From Crocinitomicaceae bacterium (GTDB taxonomy: Bacteria > Bacteroidota > Bacteroidia > Flavobacteriales_D > Crocinitomicaceae): a DNA stretch of 64,000 nucleotides. Shown piece by piece: positions 28,411 through 37,920 of this stretch; position 1 is the stretch's first letter; each line of letters begins with the position of its first letter. The stretch spans positions 52,736 through 116,735 of the forward strand of contig JAQXBM010000087.1 of the NCBI GenBank assembly GCA_029252405.1, given 5' to 3'. A program made the position numbers and the translations under genes. The notes below the pieces were generated by a model. It saw only the letters and a program-made list of their open reading frames with translations. It searched no databases and was not told where the DNA came from.

Positions 28411-28803
28411 TTACAAATCTCGAATGTCATTCCGTGATAAGTATACTTCCACGATTATTCGCGATACAAGTTCTAAGTTAATATCACCCGGATGGACCTT
28501 CAATCGATACAGCGCTTTTGTTTTTGATTCTGGAATTCTCTCAATAATCCCTAGTTCTAACATCACTTTTCGCACGAGAATTTTACCTCCATACCCGAAA
28601 CGAAAGGATTTATTGTTGATTTCATCCTTCACTGCGATGCGGTTGAGCATGTTGTACGTCCGATTGAAATACTGCTTCATTTGCTTGATGCGCACCTTGG
28701 AAACATCGTCCCCATGAAGAACTGTTGCGGTGTACTTCGCAATTTCGTTGAATTCTGCTAAAAACGCTTTTCGCTCTTCGGGTGTTTGAGTCATCTGGTG
28801 CAA
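28411..28803 (-). CDS. Conserved-looking hypothetical cytoplasmic protein
   Basis: 130 residues, basic, with no signal peptide or membrane segment. A helical N-terminal half (ERKAFLAEFNEIAKYTATVL, IKQMKQYFNRTYNMLNRIAV) is followed by FGYGGKILVRKVMLELGIIE, which could be a winged-helix-like element, and a C-terminal helix (LELVSRIIVEVYLSR). The composition is protein-like throughout. The start could also be the Met at codon 4. I do not recognise a family. It is divergent from the GH1 gene with only about 30-75 bases between. Confidence 0.65.
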   Translation of the reverse strand: MHQMTQTPEERKAFLAEFNEIAKYTATVLHGDDVSKVRIKQMKQYFNRTYNMLNRIAVKDEINNKSFRFGYGGKILVRKVMLELGIIERIPESKTKALYRLKVHPGDINLELVSRIIVEVYLSRNDIRDL

Positions 28804-28877
28804 ATTAAAGGAAATCTATTCAGGTCAATATTATGAATTCGATAAAAACTGTAATTTGGTTAGCTTATTCGTATATC

Positions 28878-30284
28878 ATGCAACGTATCATTTTTTGTAT
28901 AACTCTTCTAGTCCTTTCTTTCTCTGGATTGACTCAAACCGAACAAGACACCTTCAAGTTGAACCAATTTGGGGAAGATTTTCTCTGGGGAACTGCCTGC
29001 GCTGCTTATCAAATTGAGGGAGCTTGGAATGAAGGAGGGAAAGGACCTTCTATCTGGGACGATTTCACGCACAAAAAGGGAAATGTTCACAAGAATGAGA
29101 ATGGCGATCAAGGTGTAGATTTTTACAATCGATACAAGGAAGACATTGCGCTCAACAAGGAAATGGGATTTGAGGTCTTTCGCTTTTCTATCTCTTGGCC
29201 ACGTATTTTTCCGGATGGAACGGGCGAAGTAAATCCCGAAGGCGTTGCGTTTTACCACGCCGTTATTGATGAGTGTTTGAAGCAGGATATTCAACCATGG
29301 ATTACCTTGTATCATTGGGATTTGCCTTCAGCGTTGGAAGAAGAAGGTGGATGGACGAACAGAGAAATCGTGAAATGGTTCACGGATTACGTTGCATTTT
29401 GTGCTGAAGAATACGGAGACAAAGTCAAGAATTGGATGGTGATGAATGAACCCGCGGGGTTTGTGGGATTAGGATACATGCTTGGATATCACGCTCCAGG
29501 AAAAAAGGGAATTGATAAGTTCTTGAAGGCAACACATCACGTGTGTTTGTCAATGGCAAGTGCTGGGAAAATGCTCAAGTCAAAAGTGGAGAACGCGAAT
29601 GTTGGTTGCACCTTCAGTTGTTCGCAAGTTAAGCCATACAAAAGACTGGAAAAGCACAACAAAGCTGTTAAACGGATTGATGCCTTGCTCAACCGATTGT
29701 TTATTGAGCCATCATTCGGAATGGGCTATCCCTACGATGGATTTCCACGACTCAAACGCATCGAAAAGTTCTTTGAAGACGGAGACGAGGAACTCCTCAA
29801 ATTCGATTTTGATTTTATTGGGTTGCAGAATTACTTTCCAGTCGTGGCGAAGAATAGTTGGATTCCGATTATTCGAGCAAAGCAGGTTCCACCTAAGAAA
29901 CGCGATGTTCCCGTCAACGAAATGGGATTTGAGATCAACCCAGAAGGGATTTACCATATATTGAAGCAATTCTCAGAATACGAGGAAATCAAGAATATCA
30001 TCGTCACAGAAAACGGTGTTTGCGTGAAAGATTCATTGACAGAAAGCGGAGTGCATGATCGAGATCGCATCGAATTCTTTCAATCGTACCTCAAAAATAT
30101 TTACAAAGCGAAAAAAGAGGGAGCTCCAATTACAGGATATTTCGTCTGGAGTCTAACTGACAACTTCGAATGGAGTGAAGGTTACGAACCACGATTCGGA
30201 TTAGTTTACGTGAATTACCAAAACATGGAAAGAACCATGAAAGATTCCGGGAAATGGTTTAAGCAGGAGCTAAAGGACGATTAA
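28878..30284 (+). CDS. Exported GH1 beta-glucosidase/6-phospho-beta-glucosidase-like glycosidase
   Basis: About 468 residues from the ATG at 28878, which gives signal peptide MQRIIFCITLLVLSFSGLTQ. The track start at 28833 would add 15 hydrophobic residues. The GH1 signature is complete: FLWGTACAAYQIEGAWNEGG, FSISWPRIFPDG, LYHWDLPSALEEEGGW, the acid/base Glu in VMNEPAG, the nucleophile Glu in IVTENGV, and GYFVWSLTDNFEWSEGYEPR. Retaining beta-glycosidase activity on short beta-glucosides is expected. A cleavable signal peptide is uncommon in this mostly cytoplasmic family. CCGAACTTTCGG after the stop is a weak terminator candidate. Confidence 0.92.
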   Translation: MQRIIFCITLLVLSFSGLTQTEQDTFKLNQFGEDFLWGTACAAYQIEGAWNEGGKGPSIWDDFTHKKGNVHKNENGDQGVDFYNRYKEDIALNKEMGFEVFRFSISWPRIFPDGTGEVNPEGVAFYHAVIDECLKQDIQPWITLYHWDLPSALEEEGGWTNREIVKWFTDYVAFCAEEYGDKVKNWMVMNEPAGFVGLGYMLGYHAPGKKGIDKFLKATHHVCLSMASAGKMLKSKVENANVGCTFSCSQVKPYKRLEKHNKAVKRIDALLNRLFIEPSFGMGYPYDGFPRLKRIEKFFEDGDEELLKFDFDFIGLQNYFPVVAKNSWIPIIRAKQVPPKKRDVPVNEMGFEINPEGIYHILKQFSEYEEIKNIIVTENGVCVKDSLTESGVHDRDRIEFFQSYLKNIYKAKKEGAPITGYFVWSLTDNFEWSEGYEPRFGLVYVNYQNMERTMKDSGKWFKQELKDD

Positions 30285-30532
30285 GTCCGAACTTTCGGTT
30301 TTCATATTGTTGATTCATAGTGATTAAGCAGGTTTGTTGCGCATAAGTCCTGAATCGACACAAAACACAGTTTAATTTTAGGATTGATTTCAGGCGCGAA
30401 AACCCGCATCTTTTGCCTTGGTTGCAACAGGTATTTTTACGGAGTACCCCATACTATTTTACGACAAAAGATTTACAAATTTCAGCAGGAGCAAAGGGCA
30501 AAAATATAGATAGAAAGTATTGATTTAGTAAT

Positions 30533-30540
30533 TAGGTTTG
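30533..30540 (+). promoter_or_regulatory. -7 promoter box TAGGTTTG
   Basis: An exact TAnnTTTG ending 21 bases before the ATG at 30562. It contains the TTG that the ORF track uses as its start (30538), so that start is not credible. Confidence 0.55.
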
Positions 30541-30561
30541 AATGAATTAAAACAAATTATT

Positions 30562-33500
30562 ATGAAAAAAAATCTATCACTTTTAATTACTGTCCTGATA
30601 ATCTGCTTTCAGGCTAGCGCGCAGATACCTGCGCCCCCGACCTATTCCGGAACAACCACGATTTGTACCGGTCAAAACACCACAATAACCGCAATTGGTG
30701 AAGGTGGTGCAACCTTCGCTTGGTGGGATGCCCCAACTGGAGGGAACCTTCTTTCCTCAGTATCGTCTTATACTACTCTTGTATTTGGTGCTTCTGGGAC
30801 GTACAATTATTATGTTGATCAAACGAATAATGGCTTCGTGAGTTCAAGAACTCACGTAATTGTAACTGTAAACTTAACTCCAGTAATATCTGTTTCTGGT
30901 TTTCCTTTATCAATGTGTATTGGGCAATCATCAGATTTAACGGCTTCTGGTGCTGATACATATCAATGGACACCAGTCGGTTTAACAGGTACTACAATTA
31001 CAGTTTCGCCAGTAGCAACGTCAACTTATTCAGTAATTGGAAACACTCTAGGGTGTGTATCAAATACCGCAAACATTACGGTTACGGTATTTGATATCAA
31101 CGCAATTACGGATAAAACGATTTGTGATGGCACAAGTACAACACTTGCGACATCAGGTGCGGATACTTATGTATGGAACCCTGGAGGATTAACAGGAAGC
31201 TCAATTGTAGTTTCACCTTCAACAACAACGACGTATACTGTGACTGGAACACAATCAGCTACTGGATGCACTTCAACGGAGACTGTGACGGTAAATGTCA
31301 ATCCTTCTCCCGTTTTACCTACTGTAACTCCTGATTTTTCGATCACTTCAGGTGAAACAGCAACTTTGACAGCTTCAGAACCAATTTCAACTACATACAG
31401 TTGGTCAACAAATTTTGGTAACTATGGATCGTTAACTGGTCCAACGGTAATTGTTAAACCAACAACTACTACCACTTATTCTGTTGTGAGCAAAACGGCT
31501 TTAAATTGTTCTTCTCCTCCTTCTCCGATTGTGGTGACAGTAAATCAAATCCCTGAAGGATTAGGAACTACGGCAATTTGTGGAGGAAGTTCAACCACGC
31601 TTACGGCAATTGGTGGAGGACCTTTCACATGGTACAATGCTCAAACAGGCGGAACCTTACTTTTTACAGGTGCTGCATATACGACTCCTCCATTGTCGAC
31701 CAGTGCTTCATATTGGGTTTCTGATAACGGAAGTCCAAGGAAAGAGTACAAAGTATTCGTTTTTGAAGGAGCTACGAATGTGACATCATCGCCAAGCTCA
31801 GTATGTCCAGGATCTAGTTCTAACTTAAGTGCTGATGTGGTGGGTGGTCAAATTAATTGGTTCACTGCGCCAACAGGAGGAACTTCTATTGGCACAACTT
31901 TTAGTGGTTCAAATCTTACGGTAACACCAGGAACGACAACAACCTATTACGCTGAAGGACAAAGTGGTCAAGGTACTACTACGTTCAACTATACTGGAGG
32001 TCTTCAAACATGGACAGTTCCAGATGGAGTTACTTCTGTTGAAATTGACGCTTATGGGGCAGACGGCGGTAACGATTATGGATCTGGAGGAACTGGAACA
32101 GGAGGTAATGGCGGTCGAGTTCAAGCAACGCTAAATGTTACGCCTGGAGAAGTATTGAATATTTATGTCGGTAAAAGAGGTGTAAGCCAATACAATGGAC
32201 CAGCTACATTTAATGGTGGTGGAAGTGGTTCTTCGTCAGGTGGTGGAGCTAGTGACATCAGAATTGGTGGCACGGCTTTAACCGATAGAGTAATTGTTGC
32301 TGGCGGTGGTGGCGGCGCTGAGATTTGTTGTAATGATTTCGGTGTTGGTGGCGTCGGCGGCGGTTTAGTCGGCGGAAATGCTACTGGTACTGGCACCCTT
32401 TCTCAAAAAGGAAAAGGTGGTTCTCAAACCAGTGGTGGCGGAGCCGGATATCAACCTAGTTCCCACGGTGGGTGGGGATATGGAGGTGGCGGTACCATCT
32501 ATGCTTCTGGTGGAGGCGGTGGCTGGTATGGCGGCGGCGGCGCAAGCGATATTCGCGGCGGTGGCGGCGGAAGCAGCTACACAGATCCTTCTAGAACGCA
32601 CAATGTCATTCACGATCAAGGAGTTCGTGATGGTTTCGGTCTAGTATATGTGCGTTACGGTAGTTCATGCACAGCTGCGCGTGTACCTGTTACAGTTACA
32701 GTGATTAATGATGTTGCTGCACCAGTTGCTGATGTAGCTTCGTTATCAAATGTAACGGATCAATGTTCAGTTGCGACTTTAACAGCTCCAACTGCGACAG
32801 ATAACTGTGCTGGACCAATAACAGCAACAAATAATGCGACATTCCCAATTACAGCTCAAGGAACGACAATGGTTACTTGGACTTACGACGATGGAAACGG
32901 TAACACCTCAACTCAATCGCAAAATGTTGTGATTGCCGATGTCACTGCACCTGTTGCGGATGCCGCTTCTTTGTCTAATGTTACTGCTGAATGTTCAGTT
33001 GCAACGTTGTCAGCGCCAACAGCGACAGACAACTGTGTGGGATCAATTACAGCAACGCACAATGCTACATTACCGATTACCACTCAAGGAACTACAATGG
33101 TTACTTGGACGTATGATGATGGACACGGAAATACTTCAACACAAACACAGAACGTTGTAATTAATGATATTACTGCGCCAATAGCAGATCTAGCTTCGCT
33201 ATCAACTATTACGGATGAATGTTCAGTTTCAGCTTTAACAGCTCCAACTGCCACAGACAATTGTGTGGGATCAATTACAGCAACGCACAATGCAAGCTTA
33301 CCGATTACAACTCAAGGAACAACTGTGGTTACTTGGACGTATGATGACGGACACGGTAATGTTTCAACTCAAACACAAGATGTTGTGATTAATGATGTTA
33401 CTACGCCAGTTGCGGACCTACTTTCGTTATCAACTATTACAGATGATTGTTCAGTTGCAACGTTAACGGCACCTACAGCCACTGACAACTGTTCTGGATC

Positions 33501-34767
33501 GTTAACAGGATCGCACAATGTGAGCTTGCCAATAACAGCCCAAGGGACAACAGTGGTTACTTGGACATACAATGATGGAAATGGTAACACATCCACTCAA
33601 CTACAGAATGTAGTGATTACGGATGTGATCTCACCAGTTGCGGACTTAGCCTTACTGGCGGATGTTACTTCGGAATGTTCAGTTGCAACTTTAACAGCTC
33701 CAACAGCAACAGATAACTGTGTAGGGTCAATTGCAGGAACGCACAACGCGACATTGCCGATTACAACTCAAGGGACAACGGTGGTCACTTGGACGTACGA
33801 CGATGGAAACGGTAACTCCTCAACTCAAGCGCAAAATGTTGTCATTGCTGATGTTACTGCGCCTGTTGGAGATGTCGCTACTTTGGCAGATGTTACAGAA
33901 GAATGTTCAGTTGTGACTTTAACAGCTCCAACAGCGACAGATAACTGTGCTGGATCAATAGCAGGAACGCACAATGCGACCTTGCCAATTACTAGTCAGG
34001 GGACAACAGTTGTCACTTGGACGTATGACGATGGAAACGGTAATACCTCAACTCAACTGCAAAATGTTGTAGTGGCAGATGTTACTGCACCAGTTGCAGA
34101 TGTTGCGACTTTAGCAGATGTTACAGATTGTTTTGAAGCGACAGCAACAGCGCCAACAGCAACAGATAACTGTACAGGAGCCTCAGTTGGAACGCCAGAT
34201 GTTTCCTTCCCGATCACAACTCCTGGGACAACAGTTGTTACTTGGACATATGATGATGGAAATGGAAATACATCGACCCAAACACAAAATGTTATTGTGA
34301 ACTCAGTTGATAATAATATCACTCAATCTGGAAGCTTGTTAACGGCTGATGCGAGCGGAGCGTCTTACCAATGGTTAGATTGTGACAATGGTAATGCTAT
34401 CATTTCTGGTGAAACAAATCAATCATATTCGCCAATGGTGACAGGTAACTTTGCTGTGGAGGTGACTGAAAACGGATGCATAGATACTTCGGCTTGTTTC
34501 CTTGTTGATTTCACTGGGATTGATGACTTAACATCAGCCAAGTTGACACTTTATCCAAACCCTTCAAATGATGGATACGTTAACATTCAATTCGAAGGAA
34601 CAATATCAGCAGTCCTATTATACGATATGTTAGGTAGAGTTATTGAAGTTCCTTTTAATGTTGAACAAGGATTACTTGATGCTTCATCATTGGAGGCTGG
34701 AAAATACATGCTCAGCATTAACTCGAATGAAGGAACATTTATGGCACAATTGATAATTGTAAAATAG
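30562..34767 (+). CDS. Secreted Ig-like/Gly-rich/HYR-repeat protein with T9SS type A sorting domain
   Basis: About 1,401 residues, starting at the ATG at 30562 with signal peptide (MKKNLSLLITVLIICFQASA). The order is as follows. Ig-like modules lie at about 25-480 (CIGQSSDLTASGADTYQW; TYSVIGNTLGCV). A very Gly-rich segment lies at about 480-700 (GGNDYGSGGTGTGGNGG; GGGGGWYGGGGASDIRGGGG), resembling the glycine-rich lectin-like domain of secreted proteins. Seven HYR-type repeats of exactly 76 residues each follow (APVADVASLSNVTDQCSVAT ... VTWTYDDGNGNTSTQ). A short linker leads to a type A T9SS tail (LTLYPNPSNDGYVNIQF ... LEAGKYMLSINSN). Its role is probably adhesive or structural at the surface. 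A terminator follows. Confidence 0.92.
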   Translation: MKKNLSLLITVLIICFQASAQIPAPPTYSGTTTICTGQNTTITAIGEGGATFAWWDAPTGGNLLSSVSSYTTLVFGASGTYNYYVDQTNNGFVSSRTHVIVTVNLTPVISVSGFPLSMCIGQSSDLTASGADTYQWTPVGLTGTTITVSPVATSTYSVIGNTLGCVSNTANITVTVFDINAITDKTICDGTSTTLATSGADTYVWNPGGLTGSSIVVSPSTTTTYTVTGTQSATGCTSTETVTVNVNPSPVLPTVTPDFSITSGETATLTASEPISTTYSWSTNFGNYGSLTGPTVIVKPTTTTTYSVVSKTALNCSSPPSPIVVTVNQIPEGLGTTAICGGSSTTLTAIGGGPFTWYNAQTGGTLLFTGAAYTTPPLSTSASYWVSDNGSPRKEYKVFVFEGATNVTSSPSSVCPGSSSNLSADVVGGQINWFTAPTGGTSIGTTFSGSNLTVTPGTTTTYYAEGQSGQGTTTFNYTGGLQTWTVPDGVTSVEIDAYGADGGNDYGSGGTGTGGNGGRVQATLNVTPGEVLNIYVGKRGVSQYNGPATFNGGGSGSSSGGGASDIRIGGTALTDRVIVAGGGGGAEICCNDFGVGGVGGGLVGGNATGTGTLSQKGKGGSQTSGGGAGYQPSSHGGWGYGGGGTIYASGGGGGWYGGGGASDIRGGGGGSSYTDPSRTHNVIHDQGVRDGFGLVYVRYGSSCTAARVPVTVTVINDVAAPVADVASLSNVTDQCSVATLTAPTATDNCAGPITATNNATFPITAQGTTMVTWTYDDGNGNTSTQSQNVVIADVTAPVADAASLSNVTAECSVATLSAPTATDNCVGSITATHNATLPITTQGTTMVTWTYDDGHGNTSTQTQNVVINDITAPIADLASLSTITDECSVSALTAPTATDNCVGSITATHNASLPITTQGTTVVTWTYDDGHGNVSTQTQDVVINDVTTPVADLLSLSTITDDCSVATLTAPTATDNCSGSLTGSHNVSLPITAQGTTVVTWTYNDGNGNTSTQLQNVVITDVISPVADLALLADVTSECSVATLTAPTATDNCVGSIAGTHNATLPITTQGTTVVTWTYDDGNGNSSTQAQNVVIADVTAPVGDVATLADVTEECSVVTLTAPTATDNCAGSIAGTHNATLPITSQGTTVVTWTYDDGNGNTSTQLQNVVVADVTAPVADVATLADVTDCFEATATAPTATDNCTGASVGTPDVSFPITTPGTTVVTWTYDDGNGNTSTQTQNVIVNSVDNNITQSGSLLTADASGASYQWLDCDNGNAIISGETNQSYSPMVTGNFAVEVTENGCIDTSACFLVDFTGIDDLTSAKLTLYPNPSNDGYVNIQFEGTISAVLLYDMLGRVIEVPFNVEQGLLDASSLEAGKYMLSINSNEGTFMAQLIIVK
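32710..34305 (+). repeat. Seven 228-bp tandem repeats encoding HYR domains
   Basis: The motif GATGTTACTGCACCAGTTGC and variants recur at 32710, 32938, 33166, 33394, 33622, 33850 and 34078, an invariant 228-base period (76 codons). Units 2 and 3 are very similar, for example in TGTGGGATCAATTACAGC, and units 5 and 6 share GCAGGAACGCACAA, suggesting recent copying between neighbours. Confidence 0.92.
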
Positions 34768-34824
34768 CGTAGAGATTGAGTCTTCCAGAAAAAGGTTGAT
34801 AGATTGATACGATACGTTTAATTG

Positions 34825-34855
34825 AAACCTGTGGAGTTCGCTTCACAGGTTTTTT
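34825..34855 (+). terminator. Intrinsic terminator
   Basis: AAACCTGTGGA pairs with TTCACAGGTTT (one G-U) across GTTCGC, followed by TTTTTT. It lies 57 bases after the HYR-repeat protein stop. Confidence 0.82.
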
Positions 34856-34922
34856 GATTGATCCAAATGGCGCATCGTGCAAAAAGGTGTACCAGAGACT
34901 CAAGGAATGGTGTATTTGATCA

Positions 34923-35438
34923 TCACCCTTTAAACCACCCGCTGTATTTCACATAATTATTCGCGATTCGCATCACTTCTCCTTCAAACAATTCAGGTGA
35001 AATATCTTTAACTTTCTTCGCTGGAACTCCGGCATAAATAGATCCAGCTTCAACACGAGTACCTTCCAACAATACGGCACCTGCGGCAATAATTGATCCC
35101 GATTCAATGTAACAGTTATCCATCACAATGGAACCCATGCCAATGAGCACATTATCTTCCACCGTGCAGCCATGAACGAGTGCATTGTGTCCGACCGAAA
35201 CGTTGTTACCCAAAGTCGTTTTGGTTTTTTCGAAGGTTGCATGAAGAACTGCCCCATCCTGAATATTGACCTTGTTCCCAAGTCGAATGGAATTTACATC
35301 TCCCCGAATAACGGCATTGAACCAAACGGAACATTGATCGCCCATTTCAACATCGCCAACAATGGTCGCATTTTCTGCAAACCAGCAATCCTCGCCGTGT
35401 TTAGGATTGAAACCTCTACATTCTTTGATTAATGCCAT
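34923..35438 (-). CDS. Gamma-carbonic-anhydrase-like left-handed beta-helix protein
   Basis: 171 residues from the ATG at 35438. The track begins at a GTG 10 codons earlier. Hexapeptide repeats run through the protein: FAENATIVGDVEMGDQCSVW, FNAVIRGDVNSIRLGNKVNI, VSVGHNALVHGCTVEDNVLI, IIAAGAVLLEGTRVEAGS. The three zinc-ligand His of this family appear in VLHA, VGHN and VHGC. A YrdA/PaaY-type trimer is expected, with CO2 hydration or an uncharacterised acyl-CoA thioesterase role. It is cytoplasmic and monocistronic. Confidence 0.9.
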   Translation of the reverse strand: MALIKECRGFNPKHGEDCWFAENATIVGDVEMGDQCSVWFNAVIRGDVNSIRLGNKVNIQDGAVLHATFEKTKTTLGNNVSVGHNALVHGCTVEDNVLIGMGSIVMDNCYIESGSIIAAGAVLLEGTRVEAGSIYAGVPAKKVKDISPELFEGEVMRIANNYVKYSGWFKG

Positions 35439-35673
35439 ATTTCTGTTTTTCGACTTTGAATTTAGCACGATTTACAGGAACAACAACAAAATACAATCTT
35501 GAATGATACATTTTGAAATACAGTATACGTAAAAACCAATTCCAGAGACGGTTTAGCTAGTGCTACCCATTCAACAAATGTGTTTTCTAATTAAAAAACG
35601 GTTAAAGGATTAACATTGAGTTAATGTTTACTTAATACTAAGGTAGAAATTCAGTACCTTGTAAGTCTGAACT

Positions 35674-37917
35674 ATGAGAAATTACTGTCTTTTACAAAGA
35701 GTGCAGCCACGCATGAAATCGCGTAAAGTGTCTTTCCTTGAGCGCATTATGTTGATGTCATTCTTGAGTTGTATCTACCTAACATCTTACTCTCAAGTTG
35801 ATCACTGGGAAACGGTGGTCTATGAAACGGACACATGGAGGTATTTAGTTCCATCAAGCGCTGTTCCGAGTTCTTGGAATACCATTGGGTTTAATGATGC
35901 TTCATGGTCTTCTGGTCAAGGTGGATTTGGTTACGGCGATGGCGATGACAACACTACTTTCGGAACAACTGTTTCCTGTTTTCAACGAATCGTATTTAAC
36001 ATAACAGACGTTTCAGCAATTGATCAGGCGGTTTTTAACATGGACTACGACGATGCTTTTGTTGCCTATTTGAATGGAGTCGAAATCACAAGAGATAATA
36101 TTACAAGTGCGGGACAGCCTGCATGGAATCAGCCTTCAGATGGCTTGCACGAAGCTCAAATGTATCAGGGAGGATACCCGCTTCAATTGATAATAAGCTC
36201 GAACTTTGTTGCTTCAAACTTGGTCAATGGGCAGAACGTATTATGTGTGCAATCCCACAACCAATCTTCGACTTCCAGCGATATGAGCTCCCGTGCTTTT
36301 CTCTCATTGGGAATCAACAATACCTCGAGCGATTATGGCCCAACACCGCTATGGTTTGTTCCTCCTTTCGTTCTTTCTTCTTCTGATTTGCCAATCGTTG
36401 TCATCAATACAGCAGGCGGTGCGACAATTCCGAACGAACCAAAGATTGACGCAACAATGGGGATCATCTACAACGGTGAAGGCGTGATTAATTCTGTTTC
36501 TGATCCATTCAATGAGTTTGATGGGAACATTGGAATTGAAATTCGTGGGTCTTCCTCTTCGGGCTTTCCGAAAAAGCAGTGGGGGCTGGAAACGCGCGAT
36601 CCGTCAGGGAACAAAATGGATGTCAGTATTTTCGACATGGCATATGACAACGATTGGATCCTTCAAGCGCCATATTCAGATAAATCATTGATGCGAAATG
36701 TACTGACCTATAAAATGGGATGGGATACCGATCGCTATGCGCCACGAACGAAATTTTGTGAGGTTGTGCTCAATGGAGAATACCAGGGAGTGTATGTGTT
36801 CATGGAGAAAATCAAGCGTAAAGACGGCAAAGTCGGAATCGATGATGTCACTCCTCTAGATACTCAGGGCAATGGATTGACAGGTGATTACATCTTCAAA
36901 GTAGATAAATTAACTGCTGGTGGACAGGTAGCTTGGACGTCACCTTATCTCACATTTTCATCATTTAGCACGATTGATATTCAACTGCACGATCCGAAGC
37001 TAGATAGTTTGGTTCCTGTGCAACTTTCCTATTTACAAAACACCGTTACAGCATTCGAAACAGCGCTGATTTCGCCCAATTTTGCTGATCCAGTTTCTGG
37101 TTACGATCCATACATTGACAGAGGATCTTTTATTGATTTTATCCTGGTGAATGAATTTGGGAAAAACGTAGACGGGTATCGAATCAGCACATTCCTGCAC
37201 AAATTGCGATTAAGCGAAGGAGGTCAAATTGTCGCTGGTCCACTATGGGATTTTAACCTCGCCTTTGGAAATGCGAACTACTGTCAAGGAGGAAATACAG
37301 ACGGGTGGGAAATCGATTTTAACAGCTACTGTGGTGGCGGTTTAAACAACCCTTTTTGGTTTGAGCGCTTAACGCAGGATCCAAACTTCGCCAACGAAAT
37401 GAATTGCCGTTGGAGGGATTTGAGAGCTGGAAAATGGCACACCGATACCTTAATGGCTTACATCGACCAACAGGCGGCGATTTTAGATCAAGGGCAAGCA
37501 CGAAATTTTCAAAAGTGGCAGGTTCTTGGAACGTATTTGTGGCCGAACAATTTTGTTGGGAATACCTATGCTGAGGAGATTGCTTACTTGAAAACCTGGG
37601 TTACTGATCGCGCCAATTGGATGGATGCGAATATGTTTGGGAGTTGTTCGAACTGGTCTGTTGAGGAAATCCAAAGCACACAAGTGCGTGTTTTTCCTAA
37701 TCCTGCGGATAGTTACGTTCTGTTTGAGTTCACGGAACTCATTGGTGATGGCACACTCGAACTCTTCGATCACAGTGGAAAACTCGTTCAAACAACTTCA
37801 ATTCAAAACGCGTATCAAACGGAAATCGATCTGACGCAATTTGCGAATGGAGTGTACACATATCGAATTCACAACACCAAATTTCAACCGATTATCGGGA
37901 AACTAATTGTTCAATAA
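35674..37917 (+). CDS. Secreted CotH-kinase-family protein with T9SS type A sorting domain (1)
   Basis: 747 residues. The true start may be the Met at 35713, since the first 13 residues are polar and TACCTTG at 35654 could be the -7 box. The signal peptide ends at SYSQ. The N-terminal part (about 45-210) is a jelly-roll domain (WRYLVPSSAVPSSWNTIGFN; FVAYLNGVEITRDN). The CotH atypical kinase domain (about 270-600) shows IEIRGSSSSGFPKKQWGLET, GEYQGVYVFMEKIKRKDGKV, IFKVDK and the metal-binding LWDFNLAFGNANY. The tail (VRVFPNPADSYVLFEF ... FANGVYTYRIHN) is a T9SS sorting domain. CotH proteins phosphorylate Ser on extracytoplasmic proteins. The substrate here is unknown. It heads a three-gene operon. 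Confidence 0.92.
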   Translation: MRNYCLLQRVQPRMKSRKVSFLERIMLMSFLSCIYLTSYSQVDHWETVVYETDTWRYLVPSSAVPSSWNTIGFNDASWSSGQGGFGYGDGDDNTTFGTTVSCFQRIVFNITDVSAIDQAVFNMDYDDAFVAYLNGVEITRDNITSAGQPAWNQPSDGLHEAQMYQGGYPLQLIISSNFVASNLVNGQNVLCVQSHNQSSTSSDMSSRAFLSLGINNTSSDYGPTPLWFVPPFVLSSSDLPIVVINTAGGATIPNEPKIDATMGIIYNGEGVINSVSDPFNEFDGNIGIEIRGSSSSGFPKKQWGLETRDPSGNKMDVSIFDMAYDNDWILQAPYSDKSLMRNVLTYKMGWDTDRYAPRTKFCEVVLNGEYQGVYVFMEKIKRKDGKVGIDDVTPLDTQGNGLTGDYIFKVDKLTAGGQVAWTSPYLTFSSFSTIDIQLHDPKLDSLVPVQLSYLQNTVTAFETALISPNFADPVSGYDPYIDRGSFIDFILVNEFGKNVDGYRISTFLHKLRLSEGGQIVAGPLWDFNLAFGNANYCQGGNTDGWEIDFNSYCGGGLNNPFWFERLTQDPNFANEMNCRWRDLRAGKWHTDTLMAYIDQQAAILDQGQARNFQKWQVLGTYLWPNNFVGNTYAEEIAYLKTWVTDRANWMDANMFGSCSNWSVEEIQSTQVRVFPNPADSYVLFEFTELIGDGTLELFDHSGKLVQTTSIQNAYQTEIDLTQFANGVYTYRIHNTKFQPIIGKLIVQ

Positions 37918-37920
37918 GAA

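Noticed and set aside
30538-30561. TTG start for the HYR-repeat protein
   Set aside because: It lies inside the TAGGTTTG -7 box, and the ATG at 30562 begins a clean signal peptide.
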